64,000 nt of DNA from Scolanthus callimorphus. Taxonomy: Eukaryota; Cnidaria; Anthozoa; Actiniaria; Edwardsiidae. The DNA lies in NCBI GenBank assembly GCA_033964015.1, contig JAWWUD010000052.1, positions 800,724 through 864,723 on the forward strand. The letters run 5' to 3'. Positions 54,204 to 64,000 of the stretch are shown here, piece by piece. How positions within the stretch are numbered: position 1 is the first letter of the stretch; every line of letters begins with the position of its first letter. A program made the position numbers and the translations under genes. Below the pieces are notes generated by a model. It was not told where the DNA came from and made no database searches. It saw nothing but the letters and a program-made list of their open reading frames with translations.

Positions 54204-54699
54204 AAATCCACTTCTCAGTCAAACTATAAACTTTCAAGTATAAAATTTAGTTTTATTTAAAGCCCCCAAAAAAGTAATTGTATGGAAGAGATAGAGGGAA
54301 AATCAGCTAACAGTGTTTACATCCCAAATAATTATTAGATGGCAACAGGATCATTTGATGATTCATAGGCAAGTTACAATTTGTTATGCATCCTAAAAAA
54401 ACAATTTTAACCTCCCTAACGAATCACTGTGACTAAAAAGTGCACAATAAAATAGCTAACAGACCTACTTTAAAGGGTAAGAGGCCCCCGGGGGGGGGGG
54501 GGGGGGGGGGGGGGGTTTTCACATGTCGACCTGATAGGAAAATTAAGACAAGCAGAATATCAGACAATGAGCTCTTCCTCTACTGATAAATCCACCTGAA
54601 AACTTAAGCAACATTATTTCAAAGTATATTTTTAATGCATTTACTGCAAGACAGAATTTCCTTTCCTTTTAATGGCCAATAATAGCATGATCTACTGAT

Positions 54700-54810
54700 A
54701 AATGTTTGTTTTTGCTTTAATTATTTATTAATTTATTGGAATTACACCGATGTAAAATTTAGTCATTTACAAAGTGCCAATAAAACATGTCTATGTCTAT
54801 GTCTATGTCT
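54700..54810 (+). repeat. LINE 3' end with (TCTATG)n tail
   Basis: TTATTGGAATTACACCGATG...GCCAATAAAACATG followed by three TCTATG units. Same type of hexamer tail as the 22-kb LINE. A TIR element begins directly after it. Confidence 0.75.
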
Positions 54811-55148
54811 AGGGGTGCTCGTCGTATGTTTAGTGGTCAAAATCGACTCGTGTATTTTAGGGGGTATTGAAGAAACATTTTGGCTTTCACTAATAAATGG
54901 TATTTTTTAGGGGGACGCAAATTAATATAAAAGGGTCACAAACCAAACAAAACGTTTTCTCTCTTTCTTTATTCATTTACAGCTCTAAAATAAGCTTGTT
55001 TTGAGATGAGAAACAATAAACAATAACAAAAAAGGTTTATTGTGGTATTTTTTAGGGGTCATTTTGTTTATTAAGGTATTTTTAGGGGTGGATTTTTATG
55101 TCCTGGTATTTTTAGGGTATGTTTTCCGATGTCCCGACGAGCACCCTA
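54811..55148. mobile_element. ~338-bp element with AGGGGTGCTCGTCG ends
   Basis: Termini AGGGGTGCTCGTCG and CGACGAGCACCCT; interior with repeated GTATTTTTAGGGGT. Same family as 49974, lacking the outer GACTCCCATAT part. Confidence 0.8.
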
Positions 55149-55199
55149 TCACTCTTACATGAGAGAAAACCCCCCCCCCCCCCCCCCCCCCCCCCCGGG

Positions 55200-55870
55200 G
55201 GTAAGAGCTATTCTGTTATCAATTGGTGAACTACTCGGTATTCAGTTAACAGCAATAAATCAGTTTGTGTTTTGTATTGTTAATTCTTAATTATTCATTT
55301 GTAACATTACACATTATGGAAATTTGTTAGCGATTTTCATTTTGGACTCGTGTGTGGTACCATGCAGTTGTTATCACTTCAGTGTTCTCTTAAATAAACT
55401 GAGTCGATGTACCAATGTAAAGAGGGCACGAGTGTGGCCCCCAGCGTGGGTCTTGTTTATCGAGTAAGCTAAAGGCTAAGCATAAAACCCACCATTTTTA
55501 CGTGCTTCTCGGAACGAACGAACTTGGATATCCACGTCAGAATCTTCACACAACTCTACTTCGTCTATCTGTCAGAAATCCTGCTTTGAAGAGTGAGTTT
55601 AAAGCTAAGATATAAGCTATTTTGCTTCACATTTTGTAAATTCAAGATGGCGTCTCTGGATACGTCTAAACCATAGCTGAGTTGGACAAAATTGCCCCTC
55701 CCTCCCCCTGTTGCAGAAACAAGACCCCGCTTGTGCAGAGTCAACATGGAGAGGTCCCAATACAAGTTGCATTGTAAATGGGTTGCGAAATCGAGTAATA
55801 TAAAGTACCGTCCGCCAAAAAAGAAAGTCCATTGTTCGCCATGACAAACACCGCAGATAGGCAGATAGAA
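55200..55870. other. no gene recognised
   Basis: Short ORFs only, on the minus strand. No repeat identified. Confidence 0.4.
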
Positions 55871-55873
55871 ATA

Positions 55874-56048
55874 TTTTCATTACTGAAATTCCCTCGTAAT
55901 TGCGCTACGCGAGAATGTTATCCCGTGTTATTCCCTGCATTCCTTCCTGGTAACGTCTTACGTAATTTATCACACTCTCAGGGTGATTTAAGCAGTAGAT
56001 TTCACAATATCGTGGTCTTTTCAAAAACCAACGTCGGGACGCGGGTGT
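55874..56048. repeat. 175-bp direct repeat flanking the satellite locus (left)
   Basis: TTTTCATTACTGAAATTCCC ... AACGTCGGGACGCGGGTGT, almost identical to 63152-63328. The pair, 7.3 kb apart, brackets the 85-bp satellite and its insertions. Confidence 0.9.
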
Positions 56049-56141
56049 CTTGGTCATGAATTTTGTTTGGTGTTGGTTCGTACGTCGCCGAAGCTTCATG
56101 GCTCTTAATCCTCCCGATCCATGGCTTAATTCTCAGACGTT

Positions 56142-59100
56142 TTGGCTTGTTGTATGAGTGTTTTTGTAACACTGCCAAATACAATTTCTCGGCTTGTTGG
56201 CTTCATCGTAATGCTAAATCTCCGATTGGTTTGTTGTATATGAGTGTTTTGTAACACCGCCAAATTCAATTTCTCGGTTTGTTGGCTTCATAGTAATGCC
56301 GCTAATTCTCCGATTGGTTTGTTGAACACCGCCAAATTCAATTTCTCGCTTGTTGGCTTCATAGTAATGCTAAATCTTCCGATGGGTTGTTGTATGAGTG
56401 TTTTGTAACACCGCCAAATTCAATTTCTCAGCTTGTTGGCTTCATAGTAATGCTAAATTCTCCGATTGGTTTGTGTATGAGTGTTTTTGTAACACCGCCA
56501 AATTCAATTTCTCAGCTTGTTGGCTTCATAGTAATGCTAAATTCTCCGATTGGTTTGTTGTATGAGTGTTTTTGTAACACCGCCAAATTCAATTCTCGGC
56601 TTGCTGGCTTCATAGAATGCTAATTCTCCGATTGGTTGGTTTGTATGGGTGTTTTGTAACACCGCCAGATTCAATTTCTCGGCTTGTTGGCTCTAGTATG
56701 CTAAATTCTTTGGTTGGTTTGTATGGGTCGTATGGGTGTTTTTGAAACACGCCAAAATTCAATTTCTCGGCTTGTTAGCTTCAAATAATGCTAAATTCTC
56801 TGGTTGGTTGTTACTAGTATATGGGTGCTTTTAAAACACCGCCAAACTCAATATCTCGGCTTGCTGGCTTCAACTTCAAGTAATGCTAATTTCTATGATT
56901 GGTTTGTTGCATGGCCATGGGTGCATGTTGTTGAACAATTCAATGTTCGCTTCACTATGCTAAATTCTCGTAGTCCCTGTTACCTTTGTCGCTATCATAG
57001 GGGTTCGTTAACATACAGTTAACCTACCCTCATACTGTCTCCGGACGGTTTTGATTCGACTCAGTATAGCAGGTGCTGCGTCCGTCCTTTTGTTCCGGTT
57101 TATTCTACTGTATTACGGGCGCGAGCCCTGCTACTTGAGTCAATTAAGACCGCCAATTGAATTTTGTTAAATTCAAGCCAAATTCAATTTCTCGGCTTGT
57201 TGTCTTCATAGTAATGCTAAACTCTCTGATTGGTTTGTTGGCTTCATAGTAAATGCTAAATTCTCGATGGTTGTTGTACTAGAGTTTTTATAACACTGCC
57301 AAATTCAATTTCTCGACTTGTTGGCTTCATAGTAATGCTAAATTCTCCGATTGGTTTGTTGTATGAGTGTTTTGTAACACCGCCAAATTCAAATTCTCGG
57401 CCTTGTTGGCTTCATAGTAATGCTAAATTCTCCGATTGGTTTGTTGAACACCGCCAAATTCAATTCTCGGCTTGTTGGCTTCATAGTAATGCTAAATCTT
57501 CCGATTGGTTTGTTGTATGTGTGTTTTTGTAACACCGCCAAATTCAATTTCTCAGCTTGTTGGCTTCATAGTAATGCTAAATTCTCCGATGGTTTGTTGT
57601 ATGAGTGTTTTGTAACACCGCCAAATTCAATTTCTCGGCTTGTTGGCTTCATAGTAATGCTATATTCTCCGATTGGTTGGTTTGTATGGGTGTTTTGTAA
57701 CACCGCCAGATTCAATTTCTCGGCTTGTTGGCTTCATAATAATGCTAAATTCTCCGATTGGTTGGTTTGTATGGGTGTTTGTAACACCGCCAGATTCCAT
57801 TTCTCGGCTTGTTGGCTTCTAGTATGCTAAATTCTTTGGTTGGTTTGTATGGGTGTTTTTGAAACACCGCCAAAATTCAATTTCTCGGCTTGTTAGCTTC
57901 AAAAATTCTCTGGTTGGTTTGTTAATACTAGTATATGGGTGCTTTTAAAAACACCGCCAAACTCAATTTCTCGGCTTGCTGGCTTCAAGTAATGCTAATT
58001 TCTATGATTGGTTGTTGCATGGCCATGGGTGCATGTTGTTGTTGTTGAACAATTCAATGTTCGCTTCACTAGCTAAATTCTCGTAGTCCCTGTTACCTTT
58101 GTCGCTATCATAGGGGTTCGTTAACATACAGTTAACCTACCCTCATACTGTCTCCGGACGGTTTTGATTCGACTCAGTTAGCAGGTGCTGCGTCCGTCCT
58201 TTTTGTTCCGATTTATTCTACTGTATTTAACGGGCGCGAGCCCTGCTACTTGAGTCAATTAAGACCGCCAATTGAATTTGTTAAATTCAAGCCAAATTCA
58301 ATTTCTCGGCTTGTTGTCTTCATAGTAATGCTAAACTCTCTGATTGGTTTGTTGGCTTCATAGTAAATGCTAAATTCTCCGATGGGTTTGTTGTATTAGA
58401 GTTTTTGTAACACTGCCAAATTCAATTTCTCGACTTGTTGGCTTCATGGTAAATGCTAAATTCCCCGATGGGTTTGTTGTATTAAAGTTTTTGTAACACT
58501 GCCAATTCAATTTCTCGGCTTGTTGGCTTCATAGTAAATGCTAAATTCTCCGATGGGTTTGTTGTATTAGAGTTTTGTAACACTGCAAAATTCAATTTCT
58601 CGGCTTGTTGGCTTCATAGTAATGCTAAATTCTCCGATTGGTTGGTTGTATGAGTGTTTTTGTAACACCGCCAAATTCAATTTCTCGGCTTGTTGGCTTC
58701 ATAGTAAATGCTAATTCTCCGATTGGTTTGTTATATTAGAGTTTTTGTAACACTGCAAAATTCAATTTCTCGGCTTGTTGGCTTCATAGTAATGCTAAAT
58801 TCTCCGATTGGTTTGTTGTATGAGTGTTCTTGTAACACCGCCAAATTCAATTTCTCGGCTTGTTGGCTTCATAGTAAATGCTAATTCTCCGATTGGTTTG
58901 TTATATTAGAGTTTTTGTAAAACTGCAAAATTCAATTTCTCGGCTTGTGGCTTCATAGTAATGCTAAATTCTTCGATTGGTTTGTTATATGAGTGTTTTT
59001 GTAAAACACCGTCAAATTCGATTTCTCGGCTTGTTGTCTTCATAGTCATGCTAAATTCTCCGATTGGTTGTATGGGTGTTTTCTAAACACCGCCATATTC

Positions 59101-59290
59101 AATTTCTCGCGGCTTTGTTGGCTTCTAGTATGCTAAATTCTTGATTGGTTTGTTACTAGTTGGGTGTTTTGAAATACCAAATTCAATTCTCGGTTTGCTG
59201 GCTTCAAGTAATGCTAAATTATCTTATTGGTGTGTTGTATGGGTGCATGTTGTTGAACAACGCCAAATAAATTTCCCGCTTTGTTCGCTT
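56142..59290. repeat. 85-bp satellite with ~1.1-kb higher-order repeat
   Basis: The unit is about 85 bp: CACCGCCAAATTCAATTTCT, CGGCTTGTTGGCTTCATAGT, AATGCTAAATTCTCCGATTG, GTTTGTTGTATGAGTGTTTT-TGTAA. Roughly 30 copies, with frequent 1-2 base indels. A unique-looking block (TTCGCTTCACTATGCTAAAT ... CGGACGGTTTTGATTCGACT ... TTGAGTCAATTAAGACCGCC) occurs at 56939-57170 and 58056-58285, 1117 bp apart, making a higher-order repeat. A third copy starts at 59281 and is broken by two insertions. Each unit holds an ATTGG (inverse CCAAT) box. Confidence 0.93.
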
Positions 59291-59754
59291 CACTGGACGA
59301 AATAATGGATTTGCTCAGGTTTGTCGTGCGAGCAAATTTGATGCGAATTTGGTGCTCTATATTTGCCTCGAATGTGAATTTGAGCAAACATGGCAGCAAT
59401 CATGAAGTTTAGTTCTTGAGCAATTGTCAAGTAAAGTTTAAAGTTTGCTATAAATTTGCTACACTTTTAGTTGAGAAGGCGAATGTGTATGTTTGCATCA
59501 TATACGCTGCATGTTCGTTTCATAGCAAATATGTTTCATCTTTGCTCCAGTTTTGCTCGACTAGTCAAATATCAAATATACCATACCGCGCAAATTCGAT
59601 GCGAACGTTAAGCGAATTCGATGTTTGCCTCGAATGCGCTCTGCTAGCAACACTGTACGTCCGGTTTACGTCTGATAATCCCACGTGACCTGGAGTATGG
59701 CTTAGGTTTCCACTCTGATCGAGTAACGGTTTGTATTTATTCGAATTTGAGCGC

Positions 59755-60880
59755 CATTGAAGGCGGACGGTACAAACTGCAGGTTGCAGGTTTGCAGGTT
59801 GCAGGTTTGCAGGGTGCAGGTTGCAGGTTTGCAGGTTGCAGGTTTGCAGATGTGAGTGATCTTATGACACGTGGGAAAATTATTAACGTCCAGCAAGTAC
59901 TCCTTACGGACATTGACGTCACTGAACACGTGACCGTGGGAAAATTATGAATATCTTCGCAGCATTTATATGAACAACAACCAAACTTGGAAATTAAGGT
60001 GTTGTTAACGCTAGTCCAGCAAGTACTCCTTGATTACGGACAGTGACGTCATTGAACACGTGACCGTGGGAAAATTATGAATATCTCCGCAGCATTTATA
60101 TGAACGGCAATCAAACTTGGAAATTAAGGTGTTTAACGCTAGTCCACATATCAAGATAGTAGTGTCGCCTTTCTAGATATTGACCGGGCTTCTGTGGTAT
60201 CTTGTCTAACTTGTTGCCAGGCTTTTGACCGTGAACACAAGAGTGGAAAATGCACATAGCATCTTTCCTCGAGTATATTGAGTTTTGGTTGAGTTTTAAG
60301 CTTTCTAAGCCAATAGAAATAGTGAAAAAGTTACTGGGATTCTTCGATATTTCCTTATAAGGAAGTTGGAGAATGTCGACACTTTTTCAAGGGAACTATC
60401 TTGATATGGGCAAGTACTCCTTGATTAGATATTCACAATTTCCCACGGTCACGTGTTCAATGACGTAACTGTCCGTAATCAAGGAGTACTTGCTGGACTA
60501 GCGTTAAACACCTTATTTCCAAGTTTGATTGCCGTTCATATAAATGCTGCGGAGATATTCAAATTTTCCCTGGTCACGTGTCAATGACGTCACTGTCCGT
60601 AATCAAGGAGTTCTTGCTGGACTAGCGTTAAACACCTTAATTTCCAAGTTTGATTGCCGTTCATATAAATGCTGCGGAGATATTCATAATTTTCCCACGG
60701 TCACGTGTCAATGACGTCAATGTCCGTAAGGAGTACTTGCTAATAATTTTCCCACGTGTCATAAGATCACTCACATCTGCAAACCTTCAACCTGCAAACC
60801 TGCAAACCTGCAACTGCAAACCTGCAACCTGCAACCTGCAAACCTGCAGTTTGTACCGTCCGCATTGAAGGCAGACTTTC
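59755..60880. repeat. large palindrome (~400-bp arms) with internal 145-bp repeats
   Basis: The left arm starts with GCGGACGGTACAAACTGCAG, then six to eight GCAGGTTGCAGGTTT units, then repeated CCAGCAAGTACTCCTTGATTA, TGACGTCA, CACGTGACCGTGGGAAAATT, AGCATTTATATGAACGGCAA and TTTAACGCTAGT. The right arm (from about 60430) is its inverse, ending at TTTGTACCGTCCGC. The left arm is interrupted by a MITE (60147-60411) between GCTAGTCCA and GCAAGTACTCC. Confidence 0.92.
60147..60411. mobile_element. MITE with CATATCAAGATAG ends, copy B
   Basis: Same family as 45296. Its removal restores the contiguous arm sequence CTAGTCCA-GCAAGTACTCC seen elsewhere in the palindrome, so it is a clean and late insertion. 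Confidence 0.92.
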
Positions 60881-62040
60881 GATCGTATGTCATAGAACTT
60901 TATCACGTAAATTGTTGCGTTTGCAGGGGTGAACTCGCAACAAAAGTACCTCGTGTAAAGGATGCTAATTTCACAAGCAATAGGACATTCATATGGCACT
61001 GCTTTGTGGCAATCCAGCGAGGACAGGACGGTTATATTTCAAGGTAAAATGAACGGGTTTATTTGCCACAGAAGTTTATCTACAACACTCGTGTGAAGAA
61101 ACTTCGTGTATTTTGCTGCCGAAAGTAGACACAATTCAACCGAAAATTGACAAAGTCAAAATGCTGCTAGTTATTATAGGCTTTAATTTGAGTTGTGCAG
61201 TCAGAAAACCTGAGAAACTTATTCTAGTCGATTCGACTTCGCATTCACCATGTTGTTTCCGCTGCGCAGTTAGGTATAAACCGGGAAAGCTTTAAACAGG
61301 TATCCTGCTTTATTTCTGATCGCACAGCACAAAATAAAGCTTATAAATTACTATCAGCATTTTAACTGTATCAGTTTGACAATTTCCGGTGGAATTATTG
61401 TTAATTTTGGCAGCAAATGCAAATTCGGCTTCGTGTCAGAGTGTTGTTTAGATAAATGTCTTTGTGGACGACCGCCAACCCACAAACTCGTTCGTTTTAC
61501 TTCAAGTTTCTGGACTGCCACAAAGCAGTGCTGCTTGAGGATCTTAGATGACCATAGATCAGATAGATTGTACGTTCGATATATTTCATTTTGCAAATAA
61601 ATACTGGTTATCCCGTGAACTACGCTTCAATATGAACGGTGCAAACAATATATAAACCGGGATGTAAACATGATATTCTCTATTAAATTTGCCTTTGTGC
61701 AATGATAATGCAAGCTAGTATTTGCAGTACATTTGCTCACAGTCTAACATTGAGCTTTGGCACACGTAAACATTCCGCAAACATAAAGCAAAACGCGATT
61801 GTTACAGTTATATTTACCGTTACGCAAAGTCGATGCGAATATACGTGTTTGCATACCCTTTTGTAAAACGAGCAAATCTGATGTAAAAGCGGTCTTCACC
61901 AAATTTGTATGATGGTAAATATGATGCGATTCGAAAATTTCATTTGCGCAAATATATGCGCAAATGATGAGCAAGATATGGAATTCACTTCACATTTACC
62001 ACTACATTACGCATGAGTGAATCCATTTTTTCGTCCAGTG

Positions 62041-62138
62041 GTTATGCTAAATTCTCGTAGTCCCTGTTACTTTGTCGCTATCATAGGGGTTCGTAACATA
62101 CCGTTAAACCTACCTCATACTGTCTTCGGACGGTCTTG
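62041..62138. repeat. third higher-order repeat copy, middle piece
   Basis: ATGCTAAATTCTCGTAGTCC ... TCATACTGTCTTCGGACGGT matches 56955-57048 and 58072-58163. Confidence 0.9.
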
Positions 62139-62809
62139 CTCAGTGGCGTTAAGGCATGGCTCAAAACCATTTCGCCTGAAAAAGGGGATCATTCTTCATA
62201 ACTCGTGTTCTATTGTATGGATCATCATCAGAATTGGTCAGTACAATAATTTTAACAAGAGCTTTTATTTGACACATTTCGTTACCATGGAAACGGTTAT
62301 CACGTGACTCGGTGGCGGCCATCTTGGATTTTTAATTAGACCCTCTGAAGATACACAGAAAAATGTGAAATTGAAAGGTAAACACATATTTAGATACAGG
62401 ACAACTTCTTCAAATGAAACTAATTGGATATCTTGGAATTTCTCAAGAAAAAAGAAATATATCAGATTTTTCGTGCTTTTGAAATATGATATTGTGAAAA
62501 AACTTCTTTATTAAAAACATGATCCACGATATACAATTAGGTTTACAGAAAGACTAATGATAGAAAGATTATACTGAAAAGAAATTTCTATTTTTCATCT
62601 TCTCTACATACTTGCACGGGCGCTAAACATTTCATCAAAAAGGCGGATGGTGAGTCACGTGACATCGCTACATGGCAACAACGACTTAATCGAAATCAGA
62701 ATTCCAAAACGTGTTGTGGAATTTTCGTTGTTAGATTTTCGTTGAAAAATAACGAAGTTACAAAAAAGCAGGACCTCGTTTTAGAGCGGCATGCCTTAAT
62801 GCCACTGAG
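62139..62809. mobile_element. 671-bp TIR element
   Basis: Inverted ends CTCAGTGGC(G/A)TTAAGGCATG. It interrupts the third higher-order copy between CGGACGGTCTTG and TGATTCGACTCAG (intact: CGGACGGTTTTGATTCGACT), leaving TG on both sides. No transposase. Superfamily not assigned. Confidence 0.85.
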
Positions 62810-62945
62810 TGATTCGACTCAGTTAGCAGGTGCTGCGTCCGTCCTTTATGTTCCGGTTTTTTTCACTTATAATCTGGCGTATTTACGGGCGCGAGACCTG
62901 CTACTTGAGTCAATTAAGACCGCCAATTGAAATTTGTTTAAATTC
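62810..62945. repeat. third higher-order repeat copy, end piece
   Basis: TTAGCAGGTGCTGCGTCCGT ... TTGAGTCAATTAAGACCGCC matches 57055-57170. The satellite does not continue after it. Confidence 0.9.
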
Positions 62946-63077
62946 ATTTAATCCTGACCCTTCCTCTGAGTTTTGGGAGGATAAAGTGCTATTCTGTTGA
63001 TTCCGCTGTGTTTTCTCTACTGTGAACGGTTTTGTCTAGCGCCACGGCTCGGCTCGCAGTGTATCGAACGTGCGAGG

Positions 63078-63509
63078 TCAAAATTGACCTTTCCCATAAC
63101 TTATTCTCGCTGAGACAATGAGAAGGGCATTGAGTAATGAAAGGAGTTTACTATTTTCATTACTGAAATTCCCTCGTAATTGCGCTACGCGAGAATGTTA
63201 TCCCGTGTTATTCCCTGCATTCTTCCTGGTAACGTCTTACGTAATTTATCACACTCTCAGGGTGATTTAAGCAGTAGATTTCACAATATCGTGGTCTTTT
63301 CAAAAACCAACGTCGGGACGCGGGTGTTGGGAATGAATTTGCCCACCCTCCCCCTTCGGCGACGTACGTTGTCGTCACATCACGCATGCGCTTGGCGCTT
63401 CCGTGTTCTTTCTTCGCTCCTCTCACTGTCTCGGTCAAAATTGACCTTTCCATAACTTATTCTCGCTGAGACAATGAGAAGGGCATTTGAGTAATGAAAG
63501 GAGTTTACC
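63078..63509. repeat. 75-bp direct repeats around the right 175-bp repeat
   Basis: GTCAAAATTGACCTTTCC-CATAACTTATTCTCGCTGAG...TAATGAAAGGAGTTTAC occurs at 63078-63152 and 63431-63509. Between them lies 63152-63328, the copy of 55874-56048. Confidence 0.9.
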
Positions 63510-63667
63510 ACATTCACAGTAGCGCCAACTAAGGAAGCATATTTGTAAACAAATAGCTTCAAAAATGGTAGCCCTCCCCCCCCCCCCCCGACGGAAGCCA
63601 GAAGGCGGTTTGACGGTTTGAATTCGATAGCGAAGGTTCGCAGAATTATGGAAACGCAGTAAAGAAG

Positions 63668-64000
63668 GACGTCACTGTTATACTGGCTATGAAAACAGCG
63701 CGCGTCTTCGCGAGTAATTTCTCGATTCAACGGCTAACTCAGAACATTTTCTACAATTTGACAGAAAATAAAAACGATTTCCAGCAAATATTCCAAGATA
63801 GAAGGGTATCAATGGTACATCTCAGTATCTTTGAATTAAGTGTTGAGCTTTCCAGAGGCGATAAAAAATGTAATTTTCGATCGAGGTTGTAAAGTAAAGT
63901 GCTTTGCTCACGCACAAAACCCAAGCACACGCCATTTTCTCACACATGCGCAAAGAGAAATAAAATTTGTGTATAGAGGCTACTTTTTGCGAGTTTGAAA
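63668..64000. repeat. dispersed repeat R3, copy B
   Basis: See 50608. It runs to the window edge. Confidence 0.85.

Larger units (their letters stand above)
59291..62040. mobile_element. 2.75-kb CACTG-ended DNA element inserted in the satellite
   Basis: Inverted ends CACTGGACGAA-AATGGATT...CTCA. Subterminal regions on both sides hold many short repeats of the GCAAATTTGATGCGAA type, in both orientations. CACT(A/G) termini with subterminal repeats are the pattern of CACTA (En/Spm) elements; this is inference, as the target duplication is unclear (perhaps TT) and there is no transposase. It interrupts the higher-order repeat exactly where the intact copies read TTCGCTTCACTATGC. It contains the foldback at 59755-60880. 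Confidence 0.75.

Noticed and set aside
56063..57830. ORFs of 60-136 aa in the satellite
   Set aside because: Repeating LVGFIVMLNSPIGL-type peptides come from the 85-bp unit; frames break at every indel.
55874..63328. 175-bp direct repeats as LTRs of a retrotransposon
   Set aside because: Between them lie satellite and DNA elements, with no gag/pol, primer-binding site or polypurine tract seen.

Overview
The window reads as A+T-rich, intron-bearing, repeat-laden animal nuclear DNA. The best fit is an anthozoan cnidarian (coral or sea anemone). The grounds are intronless class A GPCRs in tandem, dermatopontin/amebocyte-aggregation-factor-like secreted proteins, a TMEM121-like membrane protein, 5'-truncated LINEs and very many small inverted-repeat DNA transposons. 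Species assignment is inference; no rRNA or mitochondrial marker is present.

Layout. 0.4-10 kb: a tandemly duplicated GPCR locus, with an intact receptor at 924-2000, a decayed N-terminal fragment near 2.5-2.8 kb, and a second receptor at 6925-7994 broken by one base in TM7. Shared flanking sequence shows the duplication units. 10.8-16.7 kb: a four-exon minus-strand gene of unknown function whose exon phases all fit (177 aa), with an intronless four-transmembrane gene (12471-13229, plus strand) nested in its second intron. 17.5-46.4 kb: two minus-strand dermatopontin-like genes (17.5-30.3 kb and 38.0-46.4 kb) with matching exon structures, separated by a TMEM121-like gene with a C-terminal zinc-finger motif (31.8-32.9 kb). 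Their long introns hold most of the mobile DNA: a 7.4-kb foldback element (19566-26982), LINE pieces, and elements with clear 3-bp, 4-bp and 10-bp target duplications. 47-55.8 kb: no recognisable gene, only MITEs, LINE 3' ends and long G/C homopolymers. 55.9-63.5 kb: an 85-bp satellite with a higher-order period of about 1.1 kb, invaded by a 2.75-kb element with terminal inverted repeats, which itself contains a large palindrome invaded by a MITE; a further 0.67-kb element cuts the same repeat copy.

The genes do not form a pathway visible from the sequence. They are membrane or secreted proteins of tandem families (receptor, matrix/aggregation factor, tetraspan proteins). A recurrent oddity is the single-base frame break in otherwise well-kept coding sequence (GPCR2, TMEM121-like, one exon of each dermatopontin gene, LINE ORF). 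This points either to assembly indels or to several recent pseudogenisations.
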